DNA from: Oscillospiraceae bacterium
Lineage (GTDB): Bacteria; Bacillota; Clostridia; Oscillospirales; Oscillospiraceae
DNA length: 10,394 nt
Direction of reading: 5' to 3'
NCBI GenBank assembly: GCA_017539635.1
Contig: JAFYCQ010000080.1
Coordinates: 1 to 10,394, forward strand
Part shown: piece after piece, positions 1-6,387 of the stretch
Layout: the number at the start of each line of letters is the position of its first letter
How positions within the stretch are numbered: the stretch's first letter is position 1
Notes under the pieces: model-generated
Seen by the model: only the letters and a program-made list of their open reading frames with translations
Database searches by the model: none
What the model was told of the DNA's origin: nothing
Position numbers and translations under genes: made by a program

Positions 1-240
1 AAGTGCGGGCTCTGCCTGGAGGTGTGCCCCAACTATGTGAACGGAAAAACCTTTTTCGGCGCTGCCTTTGCCAACGACTGCTACCTTGTGGCCGCGAGAA
101 ACAAAGCAAAGAAGAGCGAGATCGTCAAGGCCTATGACGCACATTTCGGCAGCGCCTGCTCCAAGTCTCTCTCCTGCATGGAAGTCTGCCCTGTGAAAAT
201 CCAGACGATCGCGTCATTGGCAAGTCTTAATAAACGGTAA
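1..240 (+). CDS. Succinate dehydrogenase/fumarate reductase iron-sulfur subunit, C-terminal part (partial)
   Basis: The reading frame is open from base 1, so the gene begins upstream of the window; 79 residues are visible. They hold the C-terminal cluster module of the SdhB/FrdB family. Cysteines at visible residues 2, 5 and 9 (CGLCLEVCP) are the last three of the C-x2-C-x2-C-x3-CP set, whose first cysteine lies just outside the window. C53-x5-C59-x3-C63-P follows. In SdhB this spacing gives one 4Fe-4S and one 3Fe-4S cluster, which pass electrons between the flavoprotein subunit and quinone or the membrane anchor. The N-terminal 2Fe-2S domain and any flavoprotein or anchor gene cannot be seen. 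A heterodisulfide-reductase-like or other dicluster ferredoxin is the alternative, but the C-x5-C-x3-CP spacing favours SdhB/FrdB. Whether it works as dehydrogenase or fumarate reductase cannot be told; in an anaerobe fumarate reduction would be my guess. Confidence 0.85.
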   Translation, partial: KCGLCLEVCPNYVNGKTFFGAAFANDCYLVAARNKAKKSEIVKAYDAHFGSACSKSLSCMEVCPVKIQTIASLASLNKR

Positions 241-280
241 ACTTGTATTACCCGTGAGAACAAAACTGTACAAAAAAGCT

Positions 281-322
281 AAAACTCCCTTGAAATCAAC
301 GATTTCAGGGGAGTTTTGCTTT
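281..322. terminator. Bidirectional Rho-independent terminator between convergent genes
   Basis: A 17-bp stem (281-297 with 301-317) with one G-T wobble closes on a three-base loop, AAC. On the plus strand it is followed by GCTTTT and on the minus strand by AGCTTTTTTG, so it can stop transcription from both sides. It sits 41 nt after the plus-strand iron-sulfur subunit and beyond the 3' end of the minus-strand PAP2 gene, as expected for a shared terminator of convergent units. Confidence 0.9.
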
Positions 323-387
323 TGATTCAAAAACCGGAGATTTATTCCGTGCTTTTTTCTTCGTTATTTGCAGTTTATGTTGCACAC

Positions 388-1329
388 TTAACGCTTGCCT
401 TTCCCCACTGCCTTAATGACTATCGGCCAGAGGGCGATGCAGTATAAAACGACTATGAAGCTGTAGGCAAAGTGTCCCCAATGGCTGCCGAGCAGGCCGT
501 CCAGCGGGGCCTTCATGAATTTTATCATCAGGAAAAGGGGGACGAGCCCGGCGACGCCGAGGAGCAGATTCGGCCATTTGAAGCCCGCATGCTCAAAGCG
601 TATCCACTTTTTCTCGATAAATCTCGCCACGGGGAACGCGATCAGCAGGCATATATCGCCGTAGCCGTCGTTCATCATCTTCTGGGGGTCCACAAGCAGC
701 TTGCCGTCCACATAGTCCATGGGATAGGGCTTAAGGGTGATATAAATGATCCCGAGCCAGCCGATGATGAAGCTGATTAAAAGAAAGATATTTTCCTTCT
801 CCGGGTGCTTTTCAATATAGGAAAACAGCTTTGCGGCAACAAACAGCCACAGGGCTGATTCAAATAGTCCCGTAAATACGTCCTGGGGCGTGTGTACGCC
901 GAGATAGTTCTGGGAAAAGCCCGTGAGCAGGGCGAGGAACACCAGAATGACCGACAACCACTTTTTCCACGACCAGGCGCTCACCGCCAGCCCGCCGTAA
1001 ATCGGCCCCGCCGTGGTGGTGTGGCCGCTGGGAAAGGAATATCCCGTCGCCGTGCGGATTGCGTCGCCGGCCGGCAGCACGCGGGCGTCCCTTATCCACG
1101 GACGGTACGCGCATACCGTCAGCTTGAGCATGGCGTTAAAGCCGCAGCAGAGGTAATAGGAAACCAGCGTATAGAGGCCCTTCCGTTTATCGACCACCCA
1201 GTAGATAAAAACGGGTATCATAATGAGATACGTCACCGCGAAAAGGGAGAAGTTCTCCATAAACGGCGTCAGCGCGTTGTTTATGGATTCTCTGAATCGC
1301 TGGAGAAGCAGTAAGTATTCAATGTCCAT
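388..1329 (-). CDS. PAP2-family membrane phosphatase with a substituted motif-3 arginine
   Basis: A 313-residue multi-pass membrane protein of the type 2 phosphatidic acid phosphatase (PAP2) superfamily. Members remove phosphate from lipid phosphates such as phosphatidate, phosphatidylglycerophosphate or undecaprenyl pyrophosphate at the membrane's outer face; the substrate here is unknown. The signature is in order: K69-x6-R76-P77 (motif 1), P100-S-G-H103 (motif 2) and S139-Q140-x5-H146-x3-D150 (motif 3). Motif 3 normally reads S-R; here the arginine is glutamine (codon CAG, one base from CGG). The nucleophile H146 and acid H103 are kept. Hydrophobic segments fall near residues 28-46, 50-72, 105-135, 152-170, 181-198, 251-271 and 285-308, so the C-terminal half is longer than in minimal PAP2 enzymes. 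The ATG start has an AAGGAGG site (1336-1342) six bases upstream, inside the preceding gene, which it overlaps by 11 nt; translation is probably coupled. Confidence 0.88.
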   Translation of the reverse strand: MDIEYLLLLQRFRESINNALTPFMENFSLFAVTYLIMIPVFIYWVVDKRKGLYTLVSYYLCCGFNAMLKLTVCAYRPWIRDARVLPAGDAIRTATGYSFPSGHTTTAGPIYGGLAVSAWSWKKWLSVILVFLALLTGFSQNYLGVHTPQDVFTGLFESALWLFVAAKLFSYIEKHPEKENIFLLISFIIGWLGIIYITLKPYPMDYVDGKLLVDPQKMMNDGYGDICLLIAFPVARFIEKKWIRFEHAGFKWPNLLLGVAGLVPLFLMIKFMKAPLDGLLGSHWGHFAYSFIVVLYCIALWPIVIKAVGKGKR

Positions 1330-1651
1330 TGTGTTCCTCCTTACGTTTCCGAATTGCCTGACATTCCCGGCAGAAGTTCGGCCAGTGCCGGACGGTCGAG
1401 GGGAATGTGAAGCTCCTGCCGCAGCCCCGGCGTGTCCTTGTTATCAATTCGGCAGGAGCTTTCGCCCGGCATTCCCGGCAGCAGTCCGGCCAATGCTGGA
1501 CGTTTTCCGGGAGGGTAAACGTTTTCCCGCATTCCCGGCATGTCCTTGTGACAGTCCCCGGCTCTTTACGCTGCGCCTCAGTTTCCTCCCCAGTCTGCGG
1601 AGGATTGGTGTTCCCGTAAAACAGCTTTTTAAGCAAATCAAACATGTGCAT
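1319..1651 (-). CDS. Small protein with two tandem zinc-ribbon-like repeats
   Basis: From the ATG at 1651 the protein has 110 residues. A longer frame could start at TTG 1675 (118 residues), but that codon has no ribosome site and abuts a GC-rich leader hairpin, whereas ATG 1651 has GCAGG a few bases upstream. After a short amphipathic start (MFDLLKKLFYGN) and a charged linker come two 36-residue repeats. Each has C-x2-CG-(K/R)-x-F-T, a H-W-P stretch and a C-R-E-C pair, resembling the zf-trcl-type zinc ribbons of clostridial proteins. Counting from the ATG, repeat 1 has all four ligands (C38, C41, C58, C61). Repeat 2 has Arg at the first ligand place (R74) and keeps C77, C94 and C97. It is the first gene of an operon and overlaps the PAP2 start by 11 nt. 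Function is unknown; metal, nucleic-acid or protein binding is inference. Confidence 0.7.
   Translation of the reverse strand: MHMFDLLKKLFYGNTNPPQTGEETEAQRKEPGTVTRTCRECGKTFTLPENVQHWPDCCRECRAKAPAELITRTRRGCGRSFTFPSTVRHWPNFCRECQAIRKRKEEHNGH
1334..1549 (-). repeat. Two 108-bp in-frame tandem repeats inside the zinc-ribbon gene
   Basis: The units 1442-1549 (repeat 1) and 1334-1441 (repeat 2) encode the two zinc-ribbon copies with an exact 36-codon period and no indels. Aligned by eye, about three quarters of the core bases match (around 65 of 88), including silent positions such as the shared blocks around CATTCCCGGCAG and TGTCCTTGT. This points to internal duplication rather than chance similarity of two ribbons. 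The first cysteine codon TGC (1538-1540) corresponds to CGC (1430-1432), a single transition. Confidence 0.8.
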
Positions 1652-1721
1652 TTTTACCTGCTCAGCCTTACTCAACAGCGCTTATATAACCGGCCCTGCG
1701 GCGCCGGCGCTTTATATCCGG

Positions 1722-1750
1722 ATTATATCAATTTCTTGCAGCCAGTACAA
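1722..1750 (-). promoter_or_regulatory. Candidate sigma-A promoter of the zinc-ribbon/PAP2 operon
   Basis: Read on the minus strand: -35 TTGTAC (1750-1745), a 17-bp spacer, then a perfect -10 TATAAT (1727-1722). Transcription would start near 1715, giving a leader of about 64 nt to the ATG at 1651 that includes the hairpin at 1677-1711. The -35 matches consensus only at TTG. Confidence 0.65.
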
Positions 1751-1846
1751 TATGTTTTACGTAAAAGAAGAATGTGTAAAACGATAATAGGAGCTGATAC
1801 TGTTTTATTTTTCAAAAAATTTTTAAAAAACGGTATTTGTCCGGCA

Positions 1847-1918
1847 GTCATTTAATAATTTTGTTTTTGCAAGTATTGATTATTTACGGGACGTGCCTGT
1901 ATAATGGTATTAAATGAC
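1847..1918. repeat. 11-bp perfect inverted repeat bracketing a promoter
   Basis: GTCATTTAATA at 1847-1857 is exactly reverse-complemented by TATTAAATGAC at 1908-1918, with 50 bp between the arms (61 bp centre to centre). The rightward -35 and -10 boxes lie between the arms, and the right arm covers the expected start of transcription near 1912. This placement fits a two-site operator that could loop or block initiation. A miniature element end is the other option. No regulator gene is visible nearby. Confidence 0.55.
1876..1905 (+). promoter_or_regulatory. Candidate sigma-A promoter of the SLH L,D-transpeptidase gene
   Basis: TTGATT (1876-1881), an 18-bp spacer and a perfect TATAAT (1900-1905). 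Expected start near 1912, giving a leader of about 53 nt. The gene's ribosome site AAGGGAG is at 1947-1953, 11 nt before the ATG. Confidence 0.7.
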
Positions 1919-1964
1919 AGATGGCTGACATAAGCCGGCATTTCCGAAGGGAGATACAAAACGA

Positions 1965-3968
1965 ATGAACCGACTGTTAAAGCAGGCGGCCGCGGCGGCC
2001 TTGACGGCGGTGCTGCTGGCATCGCTGTGCCTGAGCGCATCCGCCGCCTGGTTTCCGGATGCGGAGGATCACTGGGCCCGTGAGGCCATCTATGAAGCCG
2101 TGGAGCAGGGCTGGCTGAACGGTTTTGAGGACGGCACCATGCGCCCGGACGAGCCTGTGACGGGCGCCCAAGCCGCCGTGCTGCTGTGCCGCATCCTGGA
2201 CGCGACTTACGTCGAGCCCCAGTCGGACGAATGGTACGCCGCAGCCCGGGCCAACGGTCTGGCAATGGGCTTTCTGGACAGCTGGGACAAGCTGGACGCG
2301 CCGCTGAGCCGGCTTCGGGCGCTGAGGATGCTCTGCGAGGCCTTCCAACTGTACAGGCCAAAGGCGGACACCTCTATTCTGGACGCTTACAGCGATACAT
2401 ACGGCTTGACGGCCAATGAGCGCTCGGCGCTGGCCGGGCTGGTGGACGCAGGCTTCGCGCAGGGAAGCGGCGGCGAGCTCATGCTCACCTCCAAGCTGAC
2501 GCGGGCTGAGTTCTGTACGCTTTTGCAGCGGGTGATGAAAAACAGCGCCGTATCGAGCGGGGAAACGGTGGACGGCTGGTCGGGCGAGCGTCTGTGGATA
2601 GGCGCCAAGCCCGGCGCGGTGACGCTGCGAAACGTGAAAGCCGATACGGTCATCGTGCGCACCCAGGGCCTGGAATCGCTGACGATAGAGGACTGCGAGA
2701 TCGGAACGCTGATCCTGGCCCAAAAAGGTGACGTGACCGTGCCCGCAAATGCCGCCGATACCATCCGCGTGGGAACCTGCACGGGAACCGTCAACGTGGG
2801 TGAGGAGCCTTCAGAGGAAGATGAGCCCGGCCGCTTCACCGCGCTGGAGGTCACGGGCAGTTGGAGGACGGTAGATTGCCGCGCCGTGCCTGCCGAGGTG
2901 CGTGTCACCGGCAGCCACAGTGAGGTCCGGCTCCGATACGGGGCCGACAGAGTCTGGGTCGGCGGCGAGAGCGACCGGCTCATAAGCGGCGGAGAGGTGG
3001 GCAGTCTTGAAATTCTCGGAAAGGATGCCGTGATCTCCGGAGAGGGCCCTTATGACTCTGTGACGCTCCGTGCCCCCGGCGCCACGCTGCCCGAAGAACA
3101 GGCAAACGTCACGGAGAACATCGACTACGGCCTGAGGGATACGACAGTGGAGCTGATCCATCCCAGCATCTTGCCCGTGGGCAATGCCCTGCGGGTGGAG
3201 GCCGTCGTACACGGCGCACCGGCGATTACCTGCCGCGCGACCTGGATCGCGGGCGGCGTGAGCGAAAGCGCCTTCGTTGATCTGGGCGAGCAGCAGAGCT
3301 TTGTCCGGGTGGAGGTCTTTACCTATACGGCCGATATGGCCACGGTCAAAGACTACACCTTCCGGCTGGATTATACCACGCCTTACGGCGAAGCCCAGAC
3401 CGTGGAAGCGAAAATCAGCCAGCAGCTGGAAAACCATGACCCGTCCTATTATGACGATCAGATAGCCCGGCAGGTGATTGCCAAGATCACGGACGTTTAT
3501 TCCGGCGACTACACGCTGGAATGGGCACTGGAGCACGACTACAGCCCGGAGGAAAAGGAGATTTTCGTCAACCACATGGGCTACAGCAGCGAGACCTCCT
3601 ATCTGGTGTGGATCAGCAAGAGCGTCCAGCGGGTGAACATCTTTACCGGCTCCCGGGGCAGCTGGAAGCTTATCCGCACCTGCATCGTGGGCACGGGCGC
3701 GCCCAGCTCGCCCACTCCCAGCGGCGTGTTCAAGGTCACCGGCCGGCAGGAGGGGTGGTACACTAACAACTACACCGTCAAGCCCGTGGTACGCTTCAAG
3801 GGCGGCGGCTACGCCTTCCACTCCCGCCTCTACTGGCCCGGCACCGAGAAATTGAAGGACGCCAGCATCGGCTTTCCCGTCAGCCACGGCTGCGTGCGGA
3901 TGTATGACGAGGATGTCCAGTGGATCTATGATTATATCCCCACCAATACGACGGTGGTATCTTATTAA
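1965..3968 (+). CDS. Secreted SLH-domain L,D-transpeptidase (YkuD family)
   Basis: A 667-residue exported wall enzyme. Residues 1-27 are a signal peptide (MNRLLK, hydrophobic core, ASA cleavage before A28). Residues 29-80 form a clear SLH repeat (W-F-x-D, HWA, DGTMRPD). Two weaker ones follow at about 86-131 and 139-193, the last with LTRAEF. SLH domains usually bind pyruvylated secondary wall polymer. Residues about 205-390 are short valine/threonine-rich strands resembling a beta-helix or beta-sandwich, and 392-490 looks Ig-like. The C-terminal YkuD domain (about 540-667) has SPTPSGVF (582-589), H619 and the active-site motif SHGCVR (640-645) with nucleophile C643. Such domains make 3-3 crosslinks in peptidoglycan or attach proteins to it; the middle region's job is unknown. 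It has its own promoter and terminator, so it is probably monocistronic. The ATG start is supported by the signal peptide immediately behind it. Confidence 0.9.
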   Translation: MNRLLKQAAAAALTAVLLASLCLSASAAWFPDAEDHWAREAIYEAVEQGWLNGFEDGTMRPDEPVTGAQAAVLLCRILDATYVEPQSDEWYAAARANGLAMGFLDSWDKLDAPLSRLRALRMLCEAFQLYRPKADTSILDAYSDTYGLTANERSALAGLVDAGFAQGSGGELMLTSKLTRAEFCTLLQRVMKNSAVSSGETVDGWSGERLWIGAKPGAVTLRNVKADTVIVRTQGLESLTIEDCEIGTLILAQKGDVTVPANAADTIRVGTCTGTVNVGEEPSEEDEPGRFTALEVTGSWRTVDCRAVPAEVRVTGSHSEVRLRYGADRVWVGGESDRLISGGEVGSLEILGKDAVISGEGPYDSVTLRAPGATLPEEQANVTENIDYGLRDTTVELIHPSILPVGNALRVEAVVHGAPAITCRATWIAGGVSESAFVDLGEQQSFVRVEVFTYTADMATVKDYTFRLDYTTPYGEAQTVEAKISQQLENHDPSYYDDQIARQVIAKITDVYSGDYTLEWALEHDYSPEEKEIFVNHMGYSSETSYLVWISKSVQRVNIFTGSRGSWKLIRTCIVGTGAPSSPTPSGVFKVTGRQEGWYTNNYTVKPVVRFKGGGYAFHSRLYWPGTEKLKDASIGFPVSHGCVRMYDEDVQWIYDYIPTNTTVVSY

Positions 3969-4019
3969 ACAAAAGCACCGGCCAAATCCCTAAAAAGGAT
4001 ATGGCCGGTGCTTTTGTTT
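3967..4019. terminator. Terminator after the L,D-transpeptidase gene
   Basis: An 18-bp perfect stem (3967-3984 with 4002-4019), extended inward by ATCC/GGAT (3986-3989 with 3997-4000) and a TAAAAA loop. The stem starts within the stop codon. The T-run (CTTTTGTTT) is part of the right arm, and the left arm gives a similar run on the other strand, so it may work in both directions. Confidence 0.85.
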
Positions 4020-4123
4020 GCGTATTGACGGCTATCAGATCGCGTGACGCCTTTTGCTGAAAGCAGTCCTGGGCCTGCAGAGTATAAGCGAGATGCTCCG
4101 CACCCGGGCGTCTTTAAAATTAT

Positions 4124-4155
4124 TTGTCCGTATGATATGATATCCATATACATAC
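4124..4155 (+). promoter_or_regulatory. Weak candidate promoter of tex with an overlapping imperfect palindrome
   Basis: TTGTCC (4124-4129), a 17-bp spacer and TATACA (4147-4152), four of six consensus matches in each box. The segment 4130-4155 is an imperfect palindrome: GTATG/CATAC outer arms and ATATG/CATAT inner arms with a one-base bulge, covering the spacer and the -10. It could be an operator. The ribosome site AAAGGAG (4177-4183) is 12 nt before the ATG, longer than usual, but no other in-frame start exists between them. Confidence 0.4.
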
Positions 4156-4195
4156 GAGGTGTAATCATTCACTCGTAAAGGAGCATTTAACGCCT

Positions 4196-6349
4196 ATGGA
4201 TCAAATCATTAACCGGCTCTCGAAGGAACTGGATGAAAAAGAACCGTACGTCGAAAATGTCGTAAAGCTGCTTGATGAGGGGAACATGATTCCCTTCATT
4301 GCCCGCTACCGCAAGGAGCTCCACGGCGGCATGGACGACGGCAAGCTGCGTACGCTGGAGGAGCGTCTCGGGGCGCTGCGGAACCTGGAAAAGCGCAGGG
4401 GTGAAGTCCTCTCCGCTATAGAAGCGCAGGGCAATCTGACCGATGAATTGCGCGCCGCCATTGAAAATGCGGCAACGCTGTCCGAAATCGAGGACTTGTA
4501 TCTCCCTTACCGTCCGAAACGCAGGACAAGAGCGTCTGCCGCCAAGGAAAAAGGCTTGGAACCGCTGGCCCTGCGCCTTTTTAAACAGGAGAAAAACGAG
4601 CCTTCTCCCGAAGAGCTCGCCGCGGAGTATATAAACCCGGAGCTGGGTGTGGAAACAGTGGAGGACGCACTCGCCGGCGCGTCTGACATCATAGCAGAAA
4701 ACGTTTCCGATTCCGCCGACGCCAGAAAGCTGCTGCGGGACAGGCTCTGCCGCTTTGCGAAGCTCAAAACCGTTCAGGCGACGGAGGAAGATTCCGTTTA
4801 CCGCCTCTATTATGATTTCGAGCAGGCGATCTGCAAGCTCCAGGGGCATCAGATCCTCGCCATCAACCGGGGCGAGAAGGAAGGCAAAATCAAGGTTTCC
4901 GTAATCGTGTCGGATACCGACGTTCTTCCTCATCTTATCCGTCTGTTTGTTATTCCCGGACGCAGCGCCTCGGATTTCGTCCGCACGTCAGTTGAGGACA
5001 GCTGGCAGCGCCTTCTTTTCCCTTCAATGGAGCGGGAAATGCGCTCGACCCTGACCGACAGCGCCAACGACGGCGCGATACACAACTTTGCCCTGAACCT
5101 GAAACCCCTGCTTATGCAGCCGCCGGTAAAAAACAAGGTCACGCTGGGCTTCGATCCCGGCTACAGAATGGGCTGCAAGCTCGCAGTCGTGGACGGTACG
5201 GGAAAGGTGCTCGACACCGCCGTAATCTACCCGACAGCCCCGGCGCACCGGGTTGACGAAGCGAAAAAGATCATGGAACGCCTGATAACTAAGCACCATA
5301 TCGAGGTCATCGCCATCGGAAACGGGACGGCCTCCCGGGAGTCGGAGCAGTTCGTGGCGGAAGTGTTGAAAAACCACCCTGAGACTGGTTATATGGTCGT
5401 CAGCGAGGCGGGCGCGTCTGTCTATTCGGCAAGCAAGCTGGCCGCGGAGGAGTTCCCCGAGTATGACGTCAATCTCCGCTCCGCCGTATCCATCGCACGG
5501 CGGCTCCAGGATCCGCTGGCGGAGCTTGTGAAAATAGACCCGAAGGCCATCGGCGTCGGGCAGTATCAGCACGATATGCCCCAGGCCCGTCTGTGCGAAA
5601 CGCTGGAGGGCGTTGTGGAGGACTGCGTAAACGCCGTGGGAGCTGACCTGAACACGGCATCTCCCTCTCTTTTGAGCTATATTGCCGGTCTGACAAAGAG
5701 CACGGCGAAGAACATCGTCAGATTCCGGGAGGCCTCCGGCGCTTTTCATAACCGCAGAGAGCTTTTGAAGGTGCCGAAGCTGGGCCCCCGCGCCTTTGAG
5801 CAGTGCGCGGGCTTTCTCCGCGTTCCGGAGAGCAGGAACGTCCTGGACAACACCGGCGTCCACCCGGAGAGCTACAAGGCGGCGGAAGCATTGCTTACCG
5901 CCTGCGGCTATACTCTCGCGGACGTAGCAGACGGAAAGCTGGAGCACTTGTCGGAAAAGGCGGAAAAGCTGGGTTACGCTGCTCTCTCCGTCCAATGCGG
6001 CGCCGGGGAACCGACGCTGCGTGACATAGTGGAGGAGCTTTCAAAACCCGGCCGAGATATACGCGACGAGCTGCCGCCGCCGATACTCAGAGGCGCGGAG
6101 GTAATGGAGATAGAGGATCTGAAGCCCGGCATGATACTCACCGGCACTGTCCGCAACGTCATCGACTTCGGCGCGTTTGTTGACATCGGCGTCCACCGGG
6201 ACGGGCTGGTCCATATCTCGCAGATCTGCGACCGGTTCATCCGCCACCCGTCGGAGGTGCTCTCCGTCGGCGATGTGGTCAAGGTCGTCGTGCTGGACGC
6301 AGATGCACAGAAGGGAAGGATAAATCTTTCCATCAGGCAGGCAAAATAA
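4196..6349 (+). CDS. tex: Tex (YhgF) RNA-binding transcription accessory protein
   Basis: A full-length, 717-residue Tex protein, a conserved cytoplasmic factor that binds nucleic acid and influences transcription; Spt6 is the eukaryotic relative. The helical Tex N-terminal region spans about 1-190, with the family stretch L-Y-L-P-Y-R-P-K-R-R-T-R at 101-112. A YqgF/RNase-H-like fold begins near 315 (GFDPGYRMGCKLAVVD) and includes IAIGNGTASRE (372-382) and VVSEAGASVYSAS (401-413). Helix-hairpin-helix DNA-binding segments lie at about 480-560 (SLLSYIAGLTKSTAKNIV, then LLKVPKLGPRAFEQCAGFLR). A C-terminal S1 RNA-binding domain spans about 642-715 (GTVRNVIDFGAFVDIG, DGLVHISQ). Length and domain order match the family, with no frameshift. 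It has its own upstream spacer. The next gene begins 38 nt after the stop without a terminator, so read-through is likely. Confidence 0.97.
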   Translation: MDQIINRLSKELDEKEPYVENVVKLLDEGNMIPFIARYRKELHGGMDDGKLRTLEERLGALRNLEKRRGEVLSAIEAQGNLTDELRAAIENAATLSEIEDLYLPYRPKRRTRASAAKEKGLEPLALRLFKQEKNEPSPEELAAEYINPELGVETVEDALAGASDIIAENVSDSADARKLLRDRLCRFAKLKTVQATEEDSVYRLYYDFEQAICKLQGHQILAINRGEKEGKIKVSVIVSDTDVLPHLIRLFVIPGRSASDFVRTSVEDSWQRLLFPSMEREMRSTLTDSANDGAIHNFALNLKPLLMQPPVKNKVTLGFDPGYRMGCKLAVVDGTGKVLDTAVIYPTAPAHRVDEAKKIMERLITKHHIEVIAIGNGTASRESEQFVAEVLKNHPETGYMVVSEAGASVYSASKLAAEEFPEYDVNLRSAVSIARRLQDPLAELVKIDPKAIGVGQYQHDMPQARLCETLEGVVEDCVNAVGADLNTASPSLLSYIAGLTKSTAKNIVRFREASGAFHNRRELLKVPKLGPRAFEQCAGFLRVPESRNVLDNTGVHPESYKAAEALLTACGYTLADVADGKLEHLSEKAEKLGYAALSVQCGAGEPTLRDIVEELSKPGRDIRDELPPPILRGAEVMEIEDLKPGMILTGTVRNVIDFGAFVDIGVHRDGLVHISQICDRFIRHPSEVLSVGDVVKVVVLDADAQKGRINLSIRQAK

Positions 6350-6387
6350 GCAATTCGGGCATAGTATTAAACGAGGTAAGAAATCAG

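Larger units (their letters stand above)
1652..1964. other. AT-rich divergent intergenic region
   Basis: This 313-nt spacer separates the leftward zinc-ribbon/PAP2 operon from the rightward SLH L,D-transpeptidase gene. It carries one sigma-A-type promoter for each direction. A GC-rich leader hairpin for the leftward transcript lies at 1677-1711 (CCGGC 1690-1694 with GCCGG 1703-1707; outer AGCG with CGCT). An A/T-tract block at 1802-1830 may be curved or act as an upstream promoter element. An 11-bp inverted repeat flanks the rightward promoter. I see no coding frame of quality in it. Confidence 0.7.

Noticed and set aside
472..1314. Plus-strand open frames at 472-780 and 892-1314 opposite the PAP2 gene
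   Set aside because: They are antisense to a gene with clear PAP2 motifs, have no ribosome sites and no recognisable protein features.
1223..1855. A 210-codon plus-strand frame crossing the PAP2 start, zinc-ribbon gene and spacer
   Set aside because: It spans two real minus-strand genes and the intergenic promoters, is rich in Pro/Arg/Phe as expected from antisense reading, and lacks a ribosome site.
2811..3887. A 358-codon minus-strand frame inside the L,D-transpeptidase gene
   Set aside because: Long antisense frames are common in GC-rich coding DNA; the plus strand has a signal peptide, SLH repeats and the SHGCVR active site.
4045..4118. Possible structured RNA closed by GACGCC and GGCGTC upstream of tex
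   Set aside because: Only a six-base closing pair with weak internal pairing (TGCT/AGCA); no riboswitch or T-box hallmark could be recognised.
5024..5995. A 323-codon minus-strand frame inside tex
   Set aside because: It is a shadow of codon bias; the Tex domains on the plus strand run unbroken through it.
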